NCBI RefSeq assembly: GCF_003076275.1
Contig: NZ_CP029064.1
Span: 1-64,000 of the forward strand
Direction: 5' to 3'
Source: Microbulbifer sp. A4B17
GTDB taxonomy: Bacteria > Pseudomonadota > Gammaproteobacteria > Pseudomonadales > Cellvibrionaceae
Length of the DNA stretch: 64,000 nucleotides
Positions 28,111 to 38,139 of this stretch are shown here, piece by piece (position 1 is the stretch's first letter; each line of letters starts with the position of its first letter). A model generated the notes under the pieces. It had not been told where the DNA came from and did no database searches. It saw nothing but the letters and a program-made list of their open reading frames with translations. A program made the position numbers and the translations under genes.

Positions 28111-29496
28111 TCAGAAAAAGCCAAAACCAACTTGGAACAGCTGTTCAACATGCCGGGTTTGGCGACGGTCTACCAGGAAGACAATCACGTGGTCATCGCT
28201 CTGCACGATGACATCATCGTGAGCCATCAATACTTCGCTGCCGTTTTCCGTTTCCCGCACTATGGCGCCTATTGAGGCACCTTCGGGTAAATCGATATCT
28301 TCGATCTTGCGGCCCACAACTTTCGACGTGCGTTCATCGCCATGGGCGATAACTTCAATGGCCTCTGCGGCTCCGCGACGCAGGGAGTGGACGTTGACCA
28401 TATCTCCCCGGCGCACGTGGGTCAGCAGGCTGCCGATCGTATTTTGTTGAGGGGAAATCGCAATATCGATTTCTCCACCCTGCACCAGGTCTACATAGGC
28501 ACGGTTGTTAATCAGGGTCATTACTTTACGTGCGCCCAAGCGCTTGGCCAACAGGGACGACATGATATTAGCCTCGTCATCATTGGTAAGCGCGAGAAAA
28601 ACATCGGTATCTTCAATGCTCTCTTCCAGCAGTAGCTCCTGATCTGAAGCGCTGCCGTGCAGGATAATGGTGTGGGACAACTCTTCGGATAAAAATACAC
28701 AGCGCTCGTGGCTCTGCTCAATAATTTTTACCGAATAGCGATTCTCCAGCCTGGTCGCCAGGCGCAAGCCAATATTGCCGCCTCCGGCGATCACCACCCG
28801 TTTATAACCGTGTTCCAGCCGCCGCAGCTCGCTCATCACTGCGCGAATATCCGCTCGCGCGGCGATAAAGAATACCTCATCACCGGCCTCGATCACCGTA
28901 TCGCCCTGGGGAATAATCGGCCGGTTACGGCGGTAAATCGCAGCTACGCGGGTGTCCACCTTGGGCATATGCTCGCGCAAATAGCGCAGCTGGTGCCCAA
29001 CAAGAGGCCCGCCCTGAACCGCCAAAACTGTTACCAGCTGTACGCGGCCGCCGGCAAAGTCCAACACCTGCAAGGCACCGGGATGTTCCATCAGGCGGGA
29101 GATATACTCTGAAACCAGTTGCTCTGGGCTGATCAGTACATCGATGGGGATAGCCTGGGTATCGAATAATTCCGGGTATTGCAGATAAGAGGAGGCACGT
29201 ACACGGGCGATTTTGGTGGGCACGCGAAACAGCGAGTGCGCAATCTGGCAGGCCGCCATATTGGTCTCATCGTTGTTAGTCACTGCGACCAGGATATCCG
29301 CATCCTCAATTCCGGCCTCCATCAGAATATCCGGGTGAGAGGCGTGGCCCAGTACCACGCCGATATCGATGCGGTCGCGCAGTTCACGCAGGGTTTTCTC
29401 GTCGCTGTCCACCAGGACAATATCATTGCGCTCGGAAGCCAATGCCTCCGCCAGAGAGCCGCCCACCTGGCCGGCGCCTAGAATGACAATTTTCAT
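28111..29496 (-). CDS. trkA: Trk system potassium transport regulatory protein TrkA
   Basis: TrkA is a peripheral NAD(H)/ATP-binding protein that controls TrkH. The 461-residue protein holds two tandem RCK units, each with a Rossmann motif: [17 protein letters not shown] (residue 3) and [17 protein letters not shown] (about 235). The second half of each unit is a TrkA-C domain (about 140-225 and 370-455). The length and double-RCK plan are those of gammaproteobacterial TrkA. It lies 30 bp downstream of rsmB, an order conserved in Pseudomonas. Confidence 0.96.
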   Translation of the reverse strand: MKIVILGAGQVGGSLAEALASERNDIVLVDSDEKTLRELRDRIDIGVVLGHASHPDILMEAGIEDADILVAVTNNDETNMAACQIAHSLFRVPTKIARVRASSYLQYPELFDTQAIPIDVLISPEQLVSEYISRLMEHPGALQVLDFAGGRVQLVTVLAVQGGPLVGHQLRYLREHMPKVDTRVAAIYRRNRPIIPQGDTVIEAGDEVFFIAARADIRAVMSELRRLEHGYKRVVIAGGGNIGLRLATRLENRYSVKIIEQSHERCVFLSEELSHTIILHGSASDQELLLEESIEDTDVFLALTNDDEANIMSSLLAKRLGARKVMTLINNRAYVDLVQGGEIDIAISPQQNTIGSLLTHVRRGDMVNVHSLRRGAAEAIEVIAHGDERTSKVVGRKIEDIDLPEGASIGAIVRETENGSEVLMAHDDVIVQSDDHVIVFLVDRRQTRHVEQLFQVGFGFF

Positions 29497-29526
29497 ATCG
29501 GATGAGACTCGCGGTCTGCGCCGCTG

Positions 29527-30834
29527 TTATTCGGCTTTGCTCAGCAGAGCGTAGTAGAAACCGTCACCGCCGCCGGTTTGGGGCAGAAGCTGCATACCGG
29601 TAACTTGTTTCTCGCCCCAGGGCTTATCGTTTAGCAGTTCGGGAGTATTGTCGCTCGCATCCTCAGTCTCCGCAATGAACGCTGCGACGACTTCACTGTT
29701 TTCCGCCGGTAGGCTGGAACAGGTGGCGTAAAGCAACTGCCCGCCCGGTTTAACCAGGGGCCACAGGGCGCGCAGGACCTTGCCCTGCAAAGCGACTAAC
29801 TCGGCGATGTCTTCTTCCCGGCGCAATAGTTTGATATCCGGGTTGCGGCGAATTACTCCGGTTGCCGAGCAGGGTGCGTCCAGAAGTATCTGGTCGTATT
29901 GCTGCCCGTCCCACCACTCATCCGGGGCTGTGGCATCGGCACAGATAAGCTTGGCACTCTGCCCGTTGCGCTCGAGGTTTTCCTCGACCCGCACCAGGCG
30001 GTCTTCCTCAATATCCAACGCGCTCAACTGAATGCTGGATTCCTGCTCCAATAAATGGCAACTCTTGCCACCGGGTGCAGCACATGCGTCCAACACCCGG
30101 GCATTTTCCTGCGGGTGTAACAGCAGGGCCGCCAATTGCGCGGACTCATCCTGCACACTGACCAAGCCCTCGGCAAAGCCTGGTAGCGCTGTGACTGAAA
30201 CCGGCTCAACCAGGGTGATACCGACCGGGGAAATAGTACAGGGCTCGGCGGATAGGCCGGTTTCATCGAGCTGTTGTAAATAGTCCGCGCGAGAGATCTT
30301 GGCGGTGTTTACCCGCAAGGTCATGGGTGGGTTGGCATTGTTGGCGCGGAAGATATCTGACGCCTTTTCAGGCCAGGCGGCTTTAATCCGCTGCTGTAAC
30401 CAGGCCGGGTGCATGGAGCTGAACTGTGGATTGCCGGATAGCTTGCGCTGGAGTTGTTCACTGTTGCGCAGGGCATTGCGCAGCACCCCGTTGATCAGCC
30501 CGGTTGCTCTGTCCAGACCGAGGCTGCGCGCGGCATTGACGGTTGCAGATATGGCGGCGTGATCGGGGATGCGGGTGTACTCCAGCTGGTAGATGCCCAA
30601 CAGGATCAGCGCATTGATCTCAATATCTGAGACCTTTTTTCGCAGTAACTTTGAGGCGATTAATTTCAGGCGCGGTGCTGTGCGGGCACAGCCGTAGCAA
30701 AGCTCCCGCAACAGAGGGCGGTCGCGCTCCTCCACTTTGTTCTCGGCGGCTGGCAGTAGCCTTGCCAGTGAGCCGCGTTCTTCAAGCAGTGAGGCGATAA
30801 CTCGGGCGGCCTCGGCGCGTACATCTCTGCTCAT
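29527..30834 (-). CDS. rsmB: 16S rRNA (cytosine-967-C5)-methyltransferase RsmB
   Basis: RsmB methylates C967 of 16S rRNA. The 435-residue protein has an N-terminal NusB-like RNA-binding domain (about 1-140, with RELCYGCARTAPRL) and a C-terminal SAM domain with DACAAPGGKSCHLLE (motif I, near 255), the LLDAPCSATGVIRRNPD catalytic-loop cysteine and the YATCSSLPAENS nucleophile cysteine near 380. It is separated from fmt by only 2 bp, which supports the def-fmt-rsmB-trkA operon. Confidence 0.96.
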   Translation of the reverse strand: MSRDVRAEAARVIASLLEERGSLARLLPAAENKVEERDRPLLRELCYGCARTAPRLKLIASKLLRKKVSDIEINALILLGIYQLEYTRIPDHAAISATVNAARSLGLDRATGLINGVLRNALRNSEQLQRKLSGNPQFSSMHPAWLQQRIKAAWPEKASDIFRANNANPPMTLRVNTAKISRADYLQQLDETGLSAEPCTISPVGITLVEPVSVTALPGFAEGLVSVQDESAQLAALLLHPQENARVLDACAAPGGKSCHLLEQESSIQLSALDIEEDRLVRVEENLERNGQSAKLICADATAPDEWWDGQQYDQILLDAPCSATGVIRRNPDIKLLRREEDIAELVALQGKVLRALWPLVKPGGQLLYATCSSLPAENSEVVAAFIAETEDASDNTPELLNDKPWGEKQVTGMQLLPQTGGGDGFYYALLSKAE

Positions 30835-30836
30835 AA

Positions 30837-31784
30837 TTATCCCAGTTTGGTGCCCGGGGTAAATTGGTCCCGGTAGCCTTTCAAAATTTCCGCTGCGGGC
30901 AGCGCTTTCTTGCCCGGCAGCTGCAGTAATTGCAGGCGCAGGGCCTCGCGGCCGCAGGCCACTAAAATACCTTCGTCGTCACTGGAGAGAATGGTACCGG
31001 GCTGATCACTGTGGCAGCCCTGTTCGATGGCGGCGCTATAGATACGCAGGCGCTGCTCACTTTTCCTGTCCTGGTAAGTGGTCCAACATACCGGGAAGGG
31101 ATTAAAAGCGCGTATCAATCGATGCAGTTCAGCAGCGGGGCGCTGCCAGTCGATCTGCGCTTCTTCCTTGGTGATTTTGTTGGCGTAATTCGCTTGCGCA
31201 TGGTTCTGTACCTGGGGGTTGGCACTGTCGCTTTCCAGTAGAGTCAGGGCCTGGAGAAGGGAGGGACCGCCGAGTTCCGCCAGTTTGTCGTGTAAGCTGC
31301 CACCGGTATCGGACCCGGTAATTGTGCAGCGGCTTTCCACCAAAACCGGGCCGGTATCCAGGCCCGCTTCCATTTGCATAATGGCGACACCGCTTTCATT
31401 GTCACCAGCTTCCACCGCACGTTGGATCGGCGCTGCGCCACGCCAGCGCGGCAACAGTGAGGCATGCACATTGATACAACCTAAGCGAGGGGTATCCAGC
31501 ACCACTTGCGGCAATATCAGGCCATAGGCCACCACTACCATAATGTCCGCCTCAAGAGCTGCAAGCTCAGCCTGGGCAGCTTCATCGCGCAGACTAAAGG
31601 GCTGGTACACCGGGATATCGTGGGATATTGCCAGTTGTTTCACCGGGCTGGCGAGCAATTTCTTACCGCGTCCCGCAGGCCTGTCCGGCTGGGTGTAAAC
31701 GGCAATCACATTGTGCTCGCTGTTGAGCAGGGCTTGCAGGTGCACAGCGGCAAAGTCCGGGGTGCCGGCAAAAATAATATTCAC
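30837..31784 (-). CDS. fmt: Methionyl-tRNA formyltransferase
   Basis: Fmt formylates initiator Met-tRNA using 10-formyl-THF. The 315-residue protein begins [17 protein letters not shown] and holds the catalytic core [21 protein letters not shown] near residue 108 and the later [16 protein letters not shown] segment (here [13 protein letters not shown]). The C-terminal tRNA-binding domain follows from about 205. The start is GTG, read as methionine. It lies 73 bp downstream of def. Confidence 0.96.
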   Translation of the reverse strand: MNIIFAGTPDFAAVHLQALLNSEHNVIAVYTQPDRPAGRGKKLLASPVKQLAISHDIPVYQPFSLRDEAAQAELAALEADIMVVVAYGLILPQVVLDTPRLGCINVHASLLPRWRGAAPIQRAVEAGDNESGVAIMQMEAGLDTGPVLVESRCTITGSDTGGSLHDKLAELGGPSLLQALTLLESDSANPQVQNHAQANYANKITKEEAQIDWQRPAAELHRLIRAFNPFPVCWTTYQDRKSEQRLRIYSAAIEQGCHSDQPGTILSSDDEGILVACGREALRLQLLQLPGKKALPAAEILKGYRDQFTPGTKLG

Positions 31785-31857
31785 TGACTTGCTCTCAGGT
31801 AAGGGGTGGGAGAGCTGCCGTAAGCCGGCAGCTCCAGGCTCCTGCGACTGGCGTAGA

Positions 31858-32364
31858 TCAGGCGCGGCGGCGCTGGGATTTTTCCAGCTTGGAGCGGATG
31901 CGGTTGCGCTTGAGCGGAGAGATATAATCTACGAACAGCTTGCCATCCAAATGATCGACTTCATGTTGGATGCAGACTGCCAATAGTCCCTCGGCCTCCA
32001 GGGCAAAAGGTTCTCCATTGCGGTCCAGGGCCTTGATACGCACCTTGCGCGGGCGCTCCACGGTTTCGTAGAAACCGGGGACTGATAGGCAGCCCTCGTC
32101 GTACTGGTGGATCTCAGGGTCCAGTATTTCGATTTCGGGATTGATGAATCCGTAGGGTTCATTGCCGTCTTCAGAAATATCCACCACCACGATGCGCTCC
32201 TGCACATTGACCTGGGTGGCAGCGAGACCGATGCCAGGCGCGGCGTACATGGTTTCAAACATGTCGTCGAGCAGTTGGCGGTGGGCGTCGGTCACCTCAG
32301 CGACGGGTTTAGCGACCTCGCGCAGGCGCGGATCGGGAAATTCCAGTATCTCGAGTTTAGCCAT
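31858..32364 (-). CDS. def: Peptide deformylase
   Basis: Def removes the formyl group from nascent proteins, the partner activity to Fmt. The 168-residue protein has all three metal-site motifs: GIGLAATQV (about residue 45), EGCLSVPGF (about 88) and [15 protein letters not shown] (about 132), in which the Cys and two His bind iron. The size is standard. It is the first gene of the minus-strand def-fmt-rsmB-trkA-trkH run and is divergent from the LysM gene; their promoters share 32365-32547. Confidence 0.97.
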   Translation of the reverse strand: MAKLEILEFPDPRLREVAKPVAEVTDAHRQLLDDMFETMYAAPGIGLAATQVNVQERIVVVDISEDGNEPYGFINPEIEILDPEIHQYDEGCLSVPGFYETVERPRKVRIKALDRNGEPFALEAEGLLAVCIQHEVDHLDGKLFVDYISPLKRNRIRSKLEKSQRRRA

Positions 32365-32547
32365 AACACCTGTGACAAACTTCTAGTATTCGTTGAACGT
32401 GCGCTGATAACATTATGATCGCGCTCAAAATTTACCGAGTGGACCCCTGTTTTTGCTGGCGCTGTGCGCCCGGGTCCGGTCTCGCTCCCGCGATGGGAGT
32501 GGCCCGGCGCTGAGAATTATAGCGATAAAGAGCATAGGAATGCTTCC

Positions 32548-33618
32548 ATGAAAAAAATTATCCTGGCCGCAATCTCGATGTTAGCGGTTGCCCTTGGTGT
32601 CGAAGCACAGGATCAGGTTCGCCTGAACCCCAGTCACCCCGACGCTTATGTGGTGCAAAAGGGCGATACGCTCTGGGATATTTCCAGTCAGTTTTTGGTG
32701 CAGCCCTGGTACTGGCCAGAGATCTGGCAGGTAAATCCCCAGGTGGAAAATCCCCACCTGATTTATCCGGGAGATAGCCTGCGCCTTGTTTATATCGATG
32801 GCCAGCCACAGTTACAGCTGCAGCGCGGCCCCCGAGCCTATCAACTGTCGCCGGGCATTGATGGGAATCGACTGTCGCCATCGATCCGCCGCCAGGCGGT
32901 AGAGGATGCGATCCCGGCGATTCCGCTGGATGCGATTAACGCCTTTTTATCGCGCACCCGTATTGTCGAGCCCGGCGCTTTTGAGGGTACGCCCTACATA
33001 TTGTCCGGCTCCGATGATCATATTCTGATGGGGGCGGGAGATACCATCTACGCTCGCGGTGACTTTGGAACACCACTGCCGTCTTATGGCATTTATCGCC
33101 CTGGTCCAGTCTATACCGATCCGGTATCCGGTGAGGTTCTTGGACGTCAGGCCCTTGGAGTTGGCTCTGTTGACCTCCTGCAACTTGATCCAGATAACAA
33201 CCCTGATTTTTCCGTAGCGACCCTGGGCGTGCGCAGTACTGCCCGTGAGGTTCGTCTTGATGACCGGTTGATGCCGGTAGAAGAACGGTCAATTGAGGCT
33301 TTGTTTCATCCCAGTGCGCCCACAATCACTATCGATAGCCTGATTGTAGGAGTTGATGAAGGCGTTACCCAGATTGGTAAATTTGATGTCGTGATTCTCA
33401 ATGTGGGTGAACGCGAAGGTCTACAGCCGGGTAATGTGTTGGCGATTTATAAAGCCGGTTCAACGGTTCGTGATCGTATCGCTGGTGAGGTGGTGAGGCT
33501 TCCCGATACCCGTGCCGGAGAATTGATGGTATTCCGAACATTTGAAAAAATGAGCCTCGCCCTGGTGCTGGATGCGCAACGCCCGCTGGCCGTGATGGAT
33601 ATGGTGCGCAACCCCTAG
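32548..33618 (+). CDS. LysM-domain protein conserved next to dprA
   Basis: The 356-residue exported protein starts at the ATG 32548, giving the signal peptide KKIILAAISMLAVALGVEAQ; the longer frame from 32464 is not supported. A single LysM domain (about 30-80) reads YVVQKGDTLWDISSQFL followed by IWQVNPQVENPHLIYPGDSLRL, which binds peptidoglycan. The remaining 270 residues form a beta-rich region of unknown function. The gene occurs upstream of dprA and divergent from def in Pseudomonas as well, so it is a conserved envelope protein without an established role. Confidence 0.9.
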   Translation: MKKIILAAISMLAVALGVEAQDQVRLNPSHPDAYVVQKGDTLWDISSQFLVQPWYWPEIWQVNPQVENPHLIYPGDSLRLVYIDGQPQLQLQRGPRAYQLSPGIDGNRLSPSIRRQAVEDAIPAIPLDAINAFLSRTRIVEPGAFEGTPYILSGSDDHILMGAGDTIYARGDFGTPLPSYGIYRPGPVYTDPVSGEVLGRQALGVGSVDLLQLDPDNNPDFSVATLGVRSTAREVRLDDRLMPVEERSIEALFHPSAPTITIDSLIVGVDEGVTQIGKFDVVILNVGEREGLQPGNVLAIYKAGSTVRDRIAGEVVRLPDTRAGELMVFRTFEKMSLALVLDAQRPLAVMDMVRNP

Positions 33619-33683
33619 TAGAGCTTGATTAACTCGCGGCAGGTGTTGCTGTTTGCCCCGCTGCATAGCCTTCAAAACAGAAA

Positions 33684-34862
33684 ATGGTAAGTCGCATGGA
33701 TGCGTTGACCGCCAGTATGGCGTTGTTGCGTCTTGAGGGGATTGGTCCGGCTCGCTACTGGCAGCTACTGGAGCACTTTGCCACTGCCGAAGAGGCGCTC
33801 GACCAGTTTCCCCAACCTCTTCTAGAGAGGTTATCTCCCCGGGCCCAATCCCAATGGCGGGAGCTCTCCCACCGAAGTGGTGCCAGTGAACTCATCCTTT
33901 GGGTTGAGCAAGAGCGGGCGCGCTGTGCGGACCTGGGTGTGCAGCTGGTTTGTCACAGCGATCCTGATTACCCCTCTCTGCTATCGGAAATCTCCCGGCC
34001 TCCGCCGGTGCTTTATATCCGCGGAGAAAGTCGTGCGCTGAACCTCCCTCAGGTGGCAATGGTGGGCGCGCGCCGAGCTACAGTGGCGGGGCTCGATAAT
34101 GCCCGGGCGTTCGCGGCAGAATTGGCAAGTTCAGGCTTCGCTATCACTTCGGGATTGGCACTGGGTGTCGATGCCGCTGCACACAGGGGGGCGCTGCAGG
34201 GATCTGGCACTACGATCGCGGTACTGGGAAGTGGCGTTGACCGTATTTACCCCAAACACAATCGCCCCCTGGCAGCGGATATTCTCGCAGCGGGTGGTGC
34301 GCTGGTTAGTGAGCTTCCCATCGGCAGCAGCGCGGAAGCGAAGAACTTTCCCCGGCGAAACCGAATTATCAGCGGCCTTTCAATGGGGGTGTTGCTGGTG
34401 GAGGCAGCGATGCGCTCCGGCTCTTTGATTACCGCTCGCCTGGCGCTTGAGCAGAATCGCGAGGTCTTTGCTATTCCCGGTTCTATCCACAATCCCATGG
34501 CCAGGGGGTGCCACCACCTGATCAGGGAGGGCGCGACACTGGTCGAAACCAGTGCTGATGTAGCCGGCCAGCTCGGCGGATTACTGGCGGAGCCTACACG
34601 CACTGATGTACCGAAGTGCGATCCTGTGCCTGCATCCTACCGGCAACTGATAAAAGCGCTTACAGGTGGGCCTCGCAGTATCGAGCAGCTGGCTCAGGAT
34701 ACGGCTTCCGAGCCAGGTGAGTTAATGGCTGTATTAATGGAGATGGAGCTGGAAGGCCTGGTAGAACAGCTTACCGGCGCTTACCAGTTAACATTGGCAG
34801 GCAGCCGTTATACAGAGGAGAAATTACCGACAAAAGCCAAGGAAGAGTTGGGCACCCTATGA
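33684..34862 (+). CDS. dprA: DNA-processing protein DprA (Smf)
   Basis: DprA binds incoming single-stranded DNA and loads RecA during natural transformation. The 392-residue protein has an N-terminal SAM-like domain, the Rossmann-like DprA core with VGARRATVAGLDNARAFAAELA (near 130), TSGLALGVDAAAHRGAL, VLGSGVDRIYPKHN and FPRRNRIISGLS, and a C-terminal winged-helix (DML1-like) domain from about 310. ATG starts at 33684 and 33696 are both possible. Smg and topoisomerase genes, which follow dprA in many gammaproteobacteria, are missing here. Confidence 0.95.
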   Translation: MVSRMDALTASMALLRLEGIGPARYWQLLEHFATAEEALDQFPQPLLERLSPRAQSQWRELSHRSGASELILWVEQERARCADLGVQLVCHSDPDYPSLLSEISRPPPVLYIRGESRALNLPQVAMVGARRATVAGLDNARAFAAELASSGFAITSGLALGVDAAAHRGALQGSGTTIAVLGSGVDRIYPKHNRPLAADILAAGGALVSELPIGSSAEAKNFPRRNRIISGLSMGVLLVEAAMRSGSLITARLALEQNREVFAIPGSIHNPMARGCHHLIREGATLVETSADVAGQLGGLLAEPTRTDVPKCDPVPASYRQLIKALTGGPRSIEQLAQDTASEPGELMAVLMEMELEGLVEQLTGAYQLTLAGSRYTEEKLPTKAKEELGTL

Positions 34863-35070
34863 AAGCCCCGTAGGGCGGGTCTGAGATATTGTTGCTTTGT
34901 TGCAACACATGTTAGGAGCCTTGCGGTTTGTGGCGAGTTGCCCTCAAGTCCCGCAGAAAAATTATGGAATTATTCAGAGCTACCCCAGGTTGATGGTGTA
35001 GCCGCCGATCGATTCGCACACCCCCGTGACAGCGTTAATACTCAGTGGATTCCTATAGTGGAGGCTGATC

Positions 35071-36513
35071 ATGGCGGATAAACCCAAACTCACCACTGAT
35101 GCCGGTGCTCCTGTTCCGGATAATCAAAACAGTCTGACAGCGGGCCCCAATGGTCCATTACTGATCCAGGATTATCAGCTAATTGAAAAGCTGGCCCACC
35201 AAAATCGCGAGCGTATACCCGAGCGGGCTGTGCACGCCAAGGGTTGGGGTGCCTACGGGGTTTTGAGAGTAACTGGTGATGTTTCTGCTTATACCTGTGC
35301 ACGGGTACTGCAGCCAGGTACAGAAACCCCGCTTTTGGCCCGCTTCTCAACTGTGGCTGGTGAACTGGGCGCTGCCGATGCAGAGAGGGATGTGCGTGGT
35401 TTTGCTCTGAAGTTTTATACAGAGGAGGGCAACTGGGATTTGGTCGGTAACAATACACCGGTCTTTTTTGTAAGAGATCCCTACAAGTTTCCCGATTTTA
35501 TCCACACTCAAAAGCGGCATCCGCGCACCCACCTGCGTTCCCCTACGGCAATGTGGGATTTCTGGTCTCTGTGCCCGGAGAGCCTTCACCAGGTGACCAT
35601 ACTTTTTTCCGATCGTGGCTTGCCTATATCTCCACTGCATATGAACGGTTATGGTTCCCATACTTTCTCACTATGGAATCATAACGGAGAGCGTTTCTGG
35701 GTCAAATTCCATTTTAAGACCCAGCAGGGGCACAATTACTTTACCAATGCGGAAGCCGAAGAAGTGATTGGGCGCACCCGTGAGAGTTATCAGGAAGCTA
35801 TGTATGCGGCAATCGAAAATGGGGAGTGTCCCAAATGGACATTCCAGATTCAGGTCATGCCGGAAGCGGAAGCCGGGAAAACAAGCTATAACCCCTTTGA
35901 CCTAACTAAGGTATGGCCCCATGGAGATTATCCACCAATTGAAGTGGGTACCATGGAGTTGAATCGCAATCCGCAAGACTATTTTGCGGAAATGGAGCAG
36001 GCGGCATTCTCACCATCCAATATCGTCCCAGGTATCAGTTTCTCACCAGACAAAATGCTTCAGGCACGTATTTTTTCCTATGCCGATGCACACCGTCACC
36101 GTTTGGGAACTCATTACGAAAGTCTCCCAGTGAATGCACCACGTTGCCCGGTGCATAATTATTATCGGGATGGTGAAATGAATAGTACGGGTATTCGCAG
36201 CGGTAACCCGGATGCTTTTTATGAACCCAATAGTTTTTCTGGGCCGGAGGAGGATTTAAAAGCCAAAGAGCCACCGCTACCATTATCTGGAGCGGCTGAC
36301 AGGTATGATCACCGCAAAGGTAATGACGATTACACCCAGGTGCGAGCGTTGTTTGATTTATTTGATGATGAACAAAAGCAGCGTTTATACAGCAATATTG
36401 CAGAAGCAATGGCAGGTGTACCGGATGACATAGTTCAGCGACAATTGGCACAGTTTGCCAAGGTACACACAGACTATGAAGAGGGTGTCAAGTTAATGAT
36501 GGCTAAAAGCTGA
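35071..36513 (+). CDS. katA: Monofunctional heme catalase (clade 3)
   Basis: The enzyme dismutates hydrogen peroxide. The 480-residue small-subunit catalase shows the distal His in [13 protein letters not shown] (about residue 55), the [25 protein letters not shown] block (about 95-115), the substrate-channel [23 protein letters not shown], and the proximal heme ligand signature [14 protein letters not shown] (about 335), with the axial tyrosine. No signal peptide is seen, so it is cytoplasmic. GGAGG precedes the ATG. A strong intrinsic terminator follows, so it forms its own transcription unit. It is inserted between dprA and the tsaC cluster. Confidence 0.96.
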   Translation: MADKPKLTTDAGAPVPDNQNSLTAGPNGPLLIQDYQLIEKLAHQNRERIPERAVHAKGWGAYGVLRVTGDVSAYTCARVLQPGTETPLLARFSTVAGELGAADAERDVRGFALKFYTEEGNWDLVGNNTPVFFVRDPYKFPDFIHTQKRHPRTHLRSPTAMWDFWSLCPESLHQVTILFSDRGLPISPLHMNGYGSHTFSLWNHNGERFWVKFHFKTQQGHNYFTNAEAEEVIGRTRESYQEAMYAAIENGECPKWTFQIQVMPEAEAGKTSYNPFDLTKVWPHGDYPPIEVGTMELNRNPQDYFAEMEQAAFSPSNIVPGISFSPDKMLQARIFSYADAHRHRLGTHYESLPVNAPRCPVHNYYRDGEMNSTGIRSGNPDAFYEPNSFSGPEEDLKAKEPPLPLSGAADRYDHRKGNDDYTQVRALFDLFDDEQKQRLYSNIAEAMAGVPDDIVQRQLAQFAKVHTDYEEGVKLMMAKS

Positions 36514-36557
36514 ATTGGATTTTCGAATAAATAATTTATTTCCGTGTGCTTTATGCT

Positions 36558-36587
36558 AAAAACCTATCCTATTGGATAGGTTTTTTT
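36558..36587 (+). terminator. Intrinsic terminator of the catalase gene
   Basis: AAAACCTATCC (ending 36569), a 4-nt loop and GGATAGGTTTT (from 36574) form an 11-bp stem followed by a run of seven T. It lies 45 bp after the catalase stop. Confidence 0.93.
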
Positions 36588-36609
36588 ATTTTGAAATAAA
36601 GGCATATTT

Positions 36610-37827
36610 ATGGAAAAGCGAATAAAAATAATAATAACTTTATTTCTGTCTTTTTTAGTATTAGAAGGCTGCTCAACACAAGTTAAAAAAATAGATTTAG
36701 CTATTTCAAGTGATTTTTCAGAAAAGCAGTTGCTTAGTGGTACGTATATATTGAGTTTCCCCGTAAGTAATGCTGATTTACCTGAGATTGATATCTTGGA
36801 ATTGAATGATGAGATGAAGCTTTTTTTGACATCGGTTAATGCGAAAAGGGAGGGGGACAAGCTAGATGCTCTGGTTCATAAGTTACAAAGCCAAAACTTT
36901 TCAATTTTCTACGATGCTGATGCCACTCTCAACGCTGCACAAGTATTTGATCAGCAGCGAGGGAACTGTATGGCCTTTAGTACTTTTGTAATTGCAATGA
37001 GTCGTGAAATTGGGGTCGATACTAAATTTAATGAAGTTTTTATTCCTGAACTTAGATATTTAGATAACCAGCAGACCTTCATTTATCAGCACATAAATGT
37101 CCTTGCTACTATTGATAACAGGCCACAAATATTAGATTTTAATTTTACCGACTACAATCCTGAATATCGACAACAAATACTCGGAGATAATGAGGCCTTT
37201 GCCAAATTTTATAGTAACTTGGCAATGGAATTTCTTGCAGATCGAGACTTCAAAAAGGCATTTCTTTATATTCTAAAATCGCTGTCGTTGGCGCCGGACG
37301 AAGCAGACCTTTGGAACAATATGGGGGCAATTTATCGCTCTGCTGGGTTTGAGAAACAGGCTATTAGTGCTTATGCCATTGCATTGAGATTTGATAGAAA
37401 AAATTTAGTTACATTGAGCAATCTGGAAAAAGTCCTCCGAGCGCAAGGAGACTTCCAGATGGCGGATACCCTGTCAGAGAAACTGTACGACTATAGAAAG
37501 AAAGACCCCTATTACTGGTACGGGCAGGCTCTTAAGGCCTATAGAGATGAGCTGTATGAGCTGGCGGCCAATAGAGTTAAAGATGCGATCTCTATAAAGA
37601 AAGAAGACCACCGCTTTCACTTTCTACTGGGGATGGCGCGTCTAAAGTCTGGAACTAAGGGCTACAAGCGTAGCTTTCAGAAGGCATTGGCGTTATCTGT
37701 GGGGGGGAAAGACCAAGCCCAATATAGGAAGAAGCTAAAATCGTTAGGTATTCCCGAACTGGAGAGGGCAAGATCCCGCGATCACTGGCGTTTGACTGTG
37801 ATAGATGGTTGGTGGTGGTTGAATTGA
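36610..37827 (+). CDS. Lipoprotein with transglutaminase-like core and TPR repeats
   Basis: The 405-residue protein opens with a lipoprotein signal ending LVLEGC (Cys21). Residues about 95-185 look like a transglutaminase-like fold: the nucleophile-type Cys120 in RGNCMAFSTFVIAMSREIG, His161 in YQHINVL and Asp176 in QILDFNFTDYN are placed like the Cys-His-Asp triad. From about 195 to 390 there are TPR repeats (AFLYILKSLSLAPDEADLWNN, ISAYAIALRFDRKNLVTLSN, and others). Such proteins are thought to be envelope-associated peptidases or scaffolds; no substrate is known. Its AT content is higher than that of the flanking core genes, suggesting that it arrived with an insertion at this locus. Confidence 0.75.
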   Translation: MEKRIKIIITLFLSFLVLEGCSTQVKKIDLAISSDFSEKQLLSGTYILSFPVSNADLPEIDILELNDEMKLFLTSVNAKREGDKLDALVHKLQSQNFSIFYDADATLNAAQVFDQQRGNCMAFSTFVIAMSREIGVDTKFNEVFIPELRYLDNQQTFIYQHINVLATIDNRPQILDFNFTDYNPEYRQQILGDNEAFAKFYSNLAMEFLADRDFKKAFLYILKSLSLAPDEADLWNNMGAIYRSAGFEKQAISAYAIALRFDRKNLVTLSNLEKVLRAQGDFQMADTLSEKLYDYRKKDPYYWYGQALKAYRDELYELAANRVKDAISIKKEDHRFHFLLGMARLKSGTKGYKRSFQKALALSVGGKDQAQYRKKLKSLGIPELERARSRDHWRLTVIDGWWWLN

Positions 37828-37994
37828 ATAATAAGCGCCACCACTTCATTTAAAGCGCTGAAATGCTTAAACTTGGAAGTGAGTTGGTTGTTTTAGAGCA
37901 GCTTGTACGGGGTGTAAGGTAATGCCTTGTGTCCAGCAATGCAATCCGCTAGATTGCCGCGCCTTCCCCCGCTTTGAAAGCAAAGAGAGTTGAA

Positions 37995-38126
37995 ATGAGT
38001 AAGCCTTTTGTAGCGATCTCAACGGGTTTCGACCCCGATCTGCCAGTAATGGAAGCTGCTTTTGGTGTATTGGAGAAGTTCGACATTCCTTGTCAACAAG
38101 ATTTGCAACTGCGCAAAGCGAAATAA
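37995..38126 (+). pseudogene. purE: Relic of purE (AIR carboxymutase), N-terminal fragment
   Basis: A 44-codon frame starts ATG and reads MSKPFVAISTGFDPDLPVME followed by AAFGVLEKFDIPCQ. This resembles the PurE N-terminus (FVAILMGSDSDLPVM...VLEKFGIPYEV), which catalyses the N5-CAIR to CAIR step of purine synthesis. The catalytic MGSDSD motif is degraded to STGFDPD and everything after about residue 34 is missing, so it cannot be functional as PurE. In Vibrio and other gammaproteobacteria purK-purE sit immediately before tsaC, which matches this position. tsaC begins 13 bp after the stop. A small expressed peptide cannot be excluded. Confidence 0.7.
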
Positions 38127-38139
38127 GGCCAGCGTAGCG

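Noticed and set aside
28175..28200. Another CACGTG core as a possible parS site in trkA
   Set aside because: The flanks (AATCACGTGGTC) do not match the parS palindrome.
35490..35515. TTATCCACA-like DnaA box at about 35500
   Set aside because: It is a single match inside the catalase coding sequence with no neighbouring boxes, so it is likely chance.
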